Shown here piece by piece: positions 60,347 through 64,000 of a DNA stretch of 64,000 bases. The notes beneath the pieces were generated by a model, which was not told the DNA's origin, did not search any database, and was given only the letters and a program-made list of their open reading frames with translations. The position numbers and the translations under genes were made by a program. Origin of the DNA: Lysinibacillus agricola (GTDB taxonomy: Bacteria > Bacillota > Bacilli > Bacillales_A > Planococcaceae); contig NZ_CP067341.1 in the NCBI RefSeq assembly GCF_016638705.1, positions 4,901,501 through 4,965,500 of the forward strand. Direction: 5' to 3'. The first letter of the stretch is position 1. Every line of letters begins with the position of its first letter.

Positions 60347-61162
60347 AATTTCTATCATAATTTTCGTCACATAATCCTCTTCACGATTTTTAATTACTGC
60401 GTCATAAATATATTCCTCATATACGTACTGTCCTAGTTCGTAGCCCTTTTCCCGCATGACTTTAAATAATCGCTCGTATGTTTCGCCAAGTGCAGTGGAC
60501 GGTCCTACATGATACCCAACAATAAAATCTCCTTCAATCGCCTTGAAATAAGGATGACCTTCTCGTGGATGTGGCTGCTCTATATATAAGTAACTATAAT
60601 TATCATAATTTCCTGCTAATACTTGCTCTCTTCTTGTAATCCCTCCAATGGGATAACCCGTGTCTAATTGAGAACGGTCTAATTCATCTATAAAATCAGA
60701 GACAGCTTTCACAAACTGTTCTTCCGTCGAATCCTCGATGTTTTTACTTAAATACAATGTTTCCTCTGGCAGGTGCTCCATCGTCATGCTATCAAAATCA
60801 AGGTGTAAGGCTTCCTCTGTTAGATCGATTTTTACATCGATAATACTTTCAATCATCTCAAGCTCTCGACGTTTTTTCGCTACAATTTCCTTTTGCTGAT
60901 GCATCAAGTCTAAGAAATTTTCAGGTGATTTTTCTGCCATATATTTTTGAATATCCTTTAAAGACATGCCCACCGCCTTTAATAGCTCAATCACACTAAA
61001 AAATTCATATTGCACGATGGAATAATAACGGTAGTCCTTATTATCCTTCATGATTGGTGATAATAAACCGATTTGATCGTAGTAAATTAGCGTTTGTTTA
61101 TTAACCTTACAAATTTTAGCGAATTCACCAGTTGTAAAATATTTTACATTTTTATTAAACAT
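60332..61162 (-). CDS. MerR-family multidrug-type regulator (BltR/BmrR-like)
   Basis: A 276-residue regulator. N-terminal MerR helix-turn-helix and wing (YFTTGEFAKICKVNKQTLIYYDQIGLLSP...DYRYYSIVQ), a dimerisation coiled coil (residues 85-120), and a GyrI-like ligand domain (C-terminal half, ending VTKIMIEIKKGC). BmrR/BltR proteins sense lipophilic cations and drugs. A perfect palindrome lies directly upstream. Divergent from a GNAT-MATE gene pair. Confidence 0.92.
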   Translation of the reverse strand: MFNKNVKYFTTGEFAKICKVNKQTLIYYDQIGLLSPIMKDNKDYRYYSIVQYEFFSVIELLKAVGMSLKDIQKYMAEKSPENFLDLMHQQKEIVAKKRRELEMIESIIDVKIDLTEEALHLDFDSMTMEHLPEETLYLSKNIEDSTEEQFVKAVSDFIDELDRSQLDTGYPIGGITRREQVLAGNYDNYSYLYIEQPHPREGHPYFKAIEGDFIVGYHVGPSTALGETYERLFKVMREKGYELGQYVYEEYIYDAVIKNREEDYVTKIMIEIKKGC

Positions 61163-61183
61163 TTTTAAGTTTCCCTCCTTGAC

Positions 61184-61200
61184 TATATAGTTACTATATA
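61184..61200. promoter_or_regulatory. MerR operator palindrome
   Basis: TATATAGT-T-ACTATATA, a perfect inverted repeat 22 bases before the MerR start, ending near its AAGGAGGG. Candidate autoregulatory operator. Confidence 0.65.
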
Positions 61201-61225
61201 CATTAAATTGTAGCTATTCACAATC

Positions 61226-61437
61226 AATTATGCCACTCATAATTGCGTCCGGAATCGGCTTTGTGCTTAGGCCTGCATGAGGGCGACACGATGTCGGTCA
61301 TTTCGGTAATGCCACAGGACGTGGCGTTTTTACCGATGCAGGTCAGTTAGCCGTTATCGCATGGATGCGATGATTTTAGGCTAACATCCTATATTAGCCC
61401 CTTTCCGACTTCCGTGACATCCGCTGAAAGAAATTAA
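61226..61437 (+). repeat. Long hairpin repeat with inverted three-stem module
   Basis: Starts AATTATGCCACTCATAATTG and CGTCCGGAATCGGC as in the repeat at 5494-5628, and ends CCGTGACATCCGCTGAAAGA, AATTAAA. Between these lies the three-stem module on the minus strand: TCGGTAA/TTACCGA, GCCAC/GTGGC around GTCCT, CGACA/TGTCG around TCG (61284-61336). A further inverted repeat TTAGCC/GGCTAA follows. It separates the MerR operator from the GNAT-MATE genes. Confidence 0.85.
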
Positions 61438-61458
61438 AAATAGAAAGGTTTTGACATT

Positions 61459-61926
61459 ATGTTCACGGAAATTCGTGACATTACAGCTTTAAACAAAGAG
61501 GAAGTTTTAGCATTACGCATTGCAGATAGTCAGCAAGACTTTATCGAGAGTACCATGCAATGCTTAGCGGAGGCAGAAGATGATGAACGCTTTATACCTG
61601 TTGGATTGTATAGAGAGGACATTGCAGTCGGCTTCGCTATGTATGGTGTGTTCCTACATGAGGACAATACACAACGTGTTTGGTTAGATCGCTACTTCAT
61701 TGATGAGCGTTATCAGCACAAAGGATTAGGAAAATATTATTTACAGCAGCTTATAAATTATTTAGTAGCTAAATACAGCTGTCAAAATATATACTTGAGC
61801 GTTTATGACAACAATATAGTAGCCATTCAGCTCTATAAGAAATTTGGGTTCGTCTTTAACGGTGAACTAGATGACAAAGGTGAAAAGGTGATGGTAAAGG
61901 AGGTACATGCTCATGACAACCATTAA
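61459..61926 (+). CDS. GNAT acetyltransferase (BltD-like)
   Basis: A 155-residue acetyltransferase: RFIPVGLYREDIAVGFAMYG, LDRYFIDERYQHKGLGKYYLQQLI (acetyl-CoA motif RYQHKGLG) and YDNNIVAIQLYKKFGFVFNGE. It resembles spermine/spermidine N-acetyltransferases of the BltD/PaiA type. It overlaps the MATE gene by 14 bases, so the two are co-translated: an acetyltransferase-pump pair. Confidence 0.88.
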   Translation: MFTEIRDITALNKEEVLALRIADSQQDFIESTMQCLAEAEDDERFIPVGLYREDIAVGFAMYGVFLHEDNTQRVWLDRYFIDERYQHKGLGKYYLQQLINYLVAKYSCQNIYLSVYDNNIVAIQLYKKFGFVFNGELDDKGEKVMVKEVHAHDNH

Positions 61927-63271
61927 TCCAATTGAAACAAGGCCACTAAAGCCATTGTTTTTCTCATACTTATTCCCGGCAATGATCGGTATGTTGCTGA
62001 TGTCGGTCAATATTTTAGTAGATGGTATTTTCGTTAGTCACGGAGTTGGACCGACCGCTCTAGCAGGAGTAAATATCGCCGTACCAATTTTCTCTATTTT
62101 ACTATCCATTTCCCTTTGGATTGGTATGGGTGGAGCTACACTATTTTCGATTTCTCTCGGTGAGGGCAATAAAAAACGAGCGCATCAGCTCTTTACATTA
62201 GCATTTACAACAATGATCGTTGTCGTTCTGACACTGGTTCTAATACTTTTATTAAATTTAAAGGAAGTCTCCTATATATTTGGGGCAAGTGATGCTACTT
62301 ATCCTTATGTCCAAGAGTACCTACATGTTATTTTGATTTTCGGTGTGTTTTATACAATTGAAAATTTACTAAAGTATTTTTTTATTCGAAATGATGGTAA
62401 TCCAAAGCTTGCGATGATGGGCTTAATCACTACATCTGTTTTAAATATCATCTTAAACTACATCTTTATTTTCGTGCTCGATTACGGCGTAACTGGCTGT
62501 GCCTTAGCTACAGCACTCTCCACAATTATCGGTATGTCGGTGCTATGCCTACATTTCTTCCGAAAGCAATCCGAATTAAAATTTGTGCGTAAATTTTTCA
62601 GCATAGCTGATTTAAAGAAAATATTTGCTATTGGGTTACCAAGCTTTATTGTTGAAGCCTCAGTGGCTGTAATGGTCATTTTATATAATGTAACATTTTT
62701 ACACTATTTAGGCTCAAACGGGGTTACCGCCTACGCGATGGTTAACTATATTCATACCGTACTATTAACAGTGTTCCTTGGGATTGGCATGGCTCTACAG
62801 CCACTAGTTAGTTATCACCACGGTGCAAGATTAATAGAGAGATTAACAGCGTTATTGAAAATCGGTATTGCCACCGCACTTATTATGGGTTTATCTACTG
62901 CAATAATTGCTACGTTATTCCCTTCACAGCTAATAGCGTTGTTCGGTGACAGTACGTTTGAAATTCGTAACATAGCTACACAAGGCTTTGTACACTTTGC
63001 AATTGGCTATGTATTCCTTGGCATAAACATGGTATTTGCGGAATTCTTCCAATCGATTGAAAAAATACGCCTTGCAACAACCATTATGTTACTACGTAGT
63101 ATTATATTATTTATTCCTGCCCTCGTAGTATTACCTAAATTACTTGGCCCACAAGCTATTTGGTGGACATTTCCTGTCGCAGAAGGCATTACCGCATTGC
63201 TAATTCTTATATTTATGAAGAGAAAACCACATACAATTTTCTCAGAAGCAAGTTCTTTAAAGGCGCTATAA
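61913..63271 (+). CDS. MATE-family multidrug efflux pump
   Basis: A 452-residue 12-helix MATE transporter: PLFFSYLFPAMIGMLLMSVNILVDGIFVSHGVGPTALAGVNIAVP in helices 1-2 and the repeat in helices 7-8 (GLPSFIVEASVAVMVILYN). It exports drugs in exchange for Na+ or H+. ATG at 61913 is preferred over 61907 because GGAGG is only three bases from the latter. With the GNAT and MerR genes it forms a blt-like resistance set. Confidence 0.93.
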   Translation: MTTINPIETRPLKPLFFSYLFPAMIGMLLMSVNILVDGIFVSHGVGPTALAGVNIAVPIFSILLSISLWIGMGGATLFSISLGEGNKKRAHQLFTLAFTTMIVVVLTLVLILLLNLKEVSYIFGASDATYPYVQEYLHVILIFGVFYTIENLLKYFFIRNDGNPKLAMMGLITTSVLNIILNYIFIFVLDYGVTGCALATALSTIIGMSVLCLHFFRKQSELKFVRKFFSIADLKKIFAIGLPSFIVEASVAVMVILYNVTFLHYLGSNGVTAYAMVNYIHTVLLTVFLGIGMALQPLVSYHHGARLIERLTALLKIGIATALIMGLSTAIIATLFPSQLIALFGDSTFEIRNIATQGFVHFAIGYVFLGINMVFAEFFQSIEKIRLATTIMLLRSIILFIPALVVLPKLLGPQAIWWTFPVAEGITALLILIFMKRKPHTIFSEASSLKAL

Positions 63272-63277
63272 ATAAAA

Positions 63278-63313
63278 CTAACCCCCTTTCAATACTAATC
63301 GAAAGGGGGTTAG
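63278..63313. terminator. Bidirectional terminator
   Basis: CTAACCCCCTTTC (63278-63290) pairs with GAAAGGGGGTTAG (63301-63313); the T run is on the minus side, serving the truncated GNAT gene. Confidence 0.85.
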
Positions 63314-63376
63314 CTGTTTAATTTCTATCTTTCATAAGCCAACCAAAAGGGAGATTGAATTGGACCCTTTTGGATA

Positions 63377-63799
63377 TTATTCATTTAAATATTTGATGAC
63401 AGCCATCTCTTTACCAAAGCGATTACCATGATCTTCAAATCCCATACTTCTGTATAAATTATGAGCACCTTTATTTTCTGGATGGTAACCTACTATAATT
63501 TTTTGCGCATTTGGCAATTTAGCTATTTCTGAAATCATTAGCTTAGTAGCTGCTTTTCCTATCCCTTTACCTTGAAAATGCTTATCTATCATAATTCGAT
63601 AAATCCAATAGCCATCAAGCTCTTCTTTGACAGAATTAAACATTAAAAAACCTACTACTTTCTCTTCAAAATAAATAACGTATGGTCTTAATGTTGGCTC
63701 GAACTTTGATTGTGCGGACGCCCCAGGAAAGCGCCCAGTCGGAACGGAAATCAACCCCAAGTTATGGTGATGAGCAAAACAAAAAGGAATCATACACAC
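63377..63799 (-). pseudogene. GNAT (BltD/PaiA-like) truncated by an R1 repeat
   Basis: From about 63706 down the frame is a normal spermidine-type acetyltransferase: KFEPTLRPYVIYFEEKVVGF, YWIYRIMIDKHFQGKGIGKAA (acetyl-CoA motif) and ENKGAHNLYRSMGFE. The first 31 residues of the open frame are encoded by the R1 repeat, and the usual first 40-45 residues of the family are missing and not found upstream. No RBS suits the frame's first codon, so activity is doubtful. Confidence 0.8.
63713..63774 (+). repeat. R1 repeat end abutting the GNAT fragment
   Basis: GCGGACGCCCCAGGAAAGCG, CCCAGTCGGAACGGAAATCA, ACCCCAAGTTATGGTGATGA: same sequence as the outer parts of the 24311-24678 copy, in the same orientation. 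Confidence 0.85.
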
Positions 63800-63812
63800 T
63801 TGATTCCTTTTT
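63781..63812 (-). terminator. Rho-independent terminator
   Basis: AAAAAGGAATCA (63781-63792) pairs with TGATTCCTTTTT (63801-63812). Ends the permease gene at the window edge. Confidence 0.88.
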
Positions 63813-63832
63813 GAACGAAAACTTTATTCAAT

Positions 63833-64000
63833 TTATTGATCCTCTTGCATTTCCATCGCCTGTTGCAGTTCATCCTCTTTGGACGTAACTCCCAGAATAT
63901 CGAGTAGGAACATGAATAATGGAATACCAATAATTAATCCCCATACACCAAGGAAATGCTCTGAGAAGAGGATGACGATGAATGTATAGAAAATTGGCAG
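63833..64000 (-). CDS. AI-2E-family transporter, C-terminal end (partial)
   Basis: The last 55 residues of a gene that continues beyond the window. FIVILFSEHFLGVWGLIIGI, then PLFMFLLDILGV and a charged tail DELQQAMEMQEDQ are the end of AI-2E/PerM-type (PF01594) eight-helix membrane proteins. The family includes autoinducer exporters and Na+/H+ antiporters; the substrate cannot be judged from this piece. Confidence 0.8.
   Translation of the reverse strand: MPIFYTFIVILFSEHFLGVWGLIIGIPLFMFLLDILGVTSKEDELQQAMEMQEDQ

Overview
The window looks like chromosome of a low-GC, spore-forming Bacillales bacterium, most likely Lysinibacillus or a close relative. Evidence: AT-rich DNA, strong AGGAGG-type ribosome binding sites with frequent TTG and GTG starts, a BclB-type exosporium domain protein, sigma-K-like promoters, Bacillus-type families (YunC, YfiT, DUF1540, MocR regulators), and many copies of GC-richer hairpin repeats of the kind common between Lysinibacillus genes. 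No rRNA, tRNA, CRISPR array, prophage or transposase gene was seen.

Layout. 1-3.2 kb: probable spore-surface genes (Cys-rich protein, coiled-coil/repeat protein, BclB-domain protein). 3.2-5.7 kb: YfiT-like DinB protein, a lipoprotein, an Asp/Glu-racemase-like protein and an acetyltransferase gene broken by a repeat. 5.8-11.8 kb: Fur-controlled ferric-siderophore uptake operon (binding lipoprotein, two permeases, ATPase, esterase) with an AraC activator gene. 11.8-20.2 kb: nucleotidyltransferase, frameshifted DinB, hydrolase, frameshifted TauE/SafE permease, proline dehydrogenase, MocR regulator, SRPBCC protein, GH114-like protein, DNA glycosylase. 20.5-24.3 kb: DcuS/CitA-type two-component system and a CitMHS citrate transporter. 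24.3-29.6 kb: repeat complex, then protease-like, deacetylase, YunC, SIMPL and DUF4097 proteins. 29.7-33.3 kb: BcrAB-like ABC transporter divergent from its two-component system. 33.4-36.6 kb: two EamA exporters divergent from a MocR regulator. 37.6-43.8 kb: lantibiotic-immunity-like ABC transporter (ATPase, two permeases), its two-component system and an erythromycin-esterase-like lipoprotein, with no bacteriocin genes. 44-47.4 kb: VOC protein, and an HxlR regulator between an aldo-keto reductase and an MFS pump. 48-52.9 kb: sigma-K-type gene, SAM-I riboswitch driving a cyclase-family gene, DedA, HAD phosphatase, DUF2225 and YvyF-like genes. 53.1-57.9 kb: a second erythromycin-esterase-like protein, then DUF4272 and SMI1/KNR4 genes. 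58-60.3 kb: TetR regulator and lipase-like hydrolase with three matching operators. 60.3-64 kb: MerR regulator, GNAT, MATE pump (a blt-like set), a repeat-truncated GNAT and the end of an AI-2E-family permease.

Most notable: (1) a modular repeat family containing a three-hairpin unit whose stems change in compensating fashion between three copies, two insertions of related repeats having destroyed acetyltransferase genes; (2) an 18-base direct-repeat promoter motif in 11-bp phase, with matching spacing to a third half-site and -10 box, shared by the immunity-type ABC operon and by the distant secreted erythromycin-esterase-like gene, which suggests one envelope-stress regulon; (3) a SAM-I riboswitch on a cyclase-family hydrolase.
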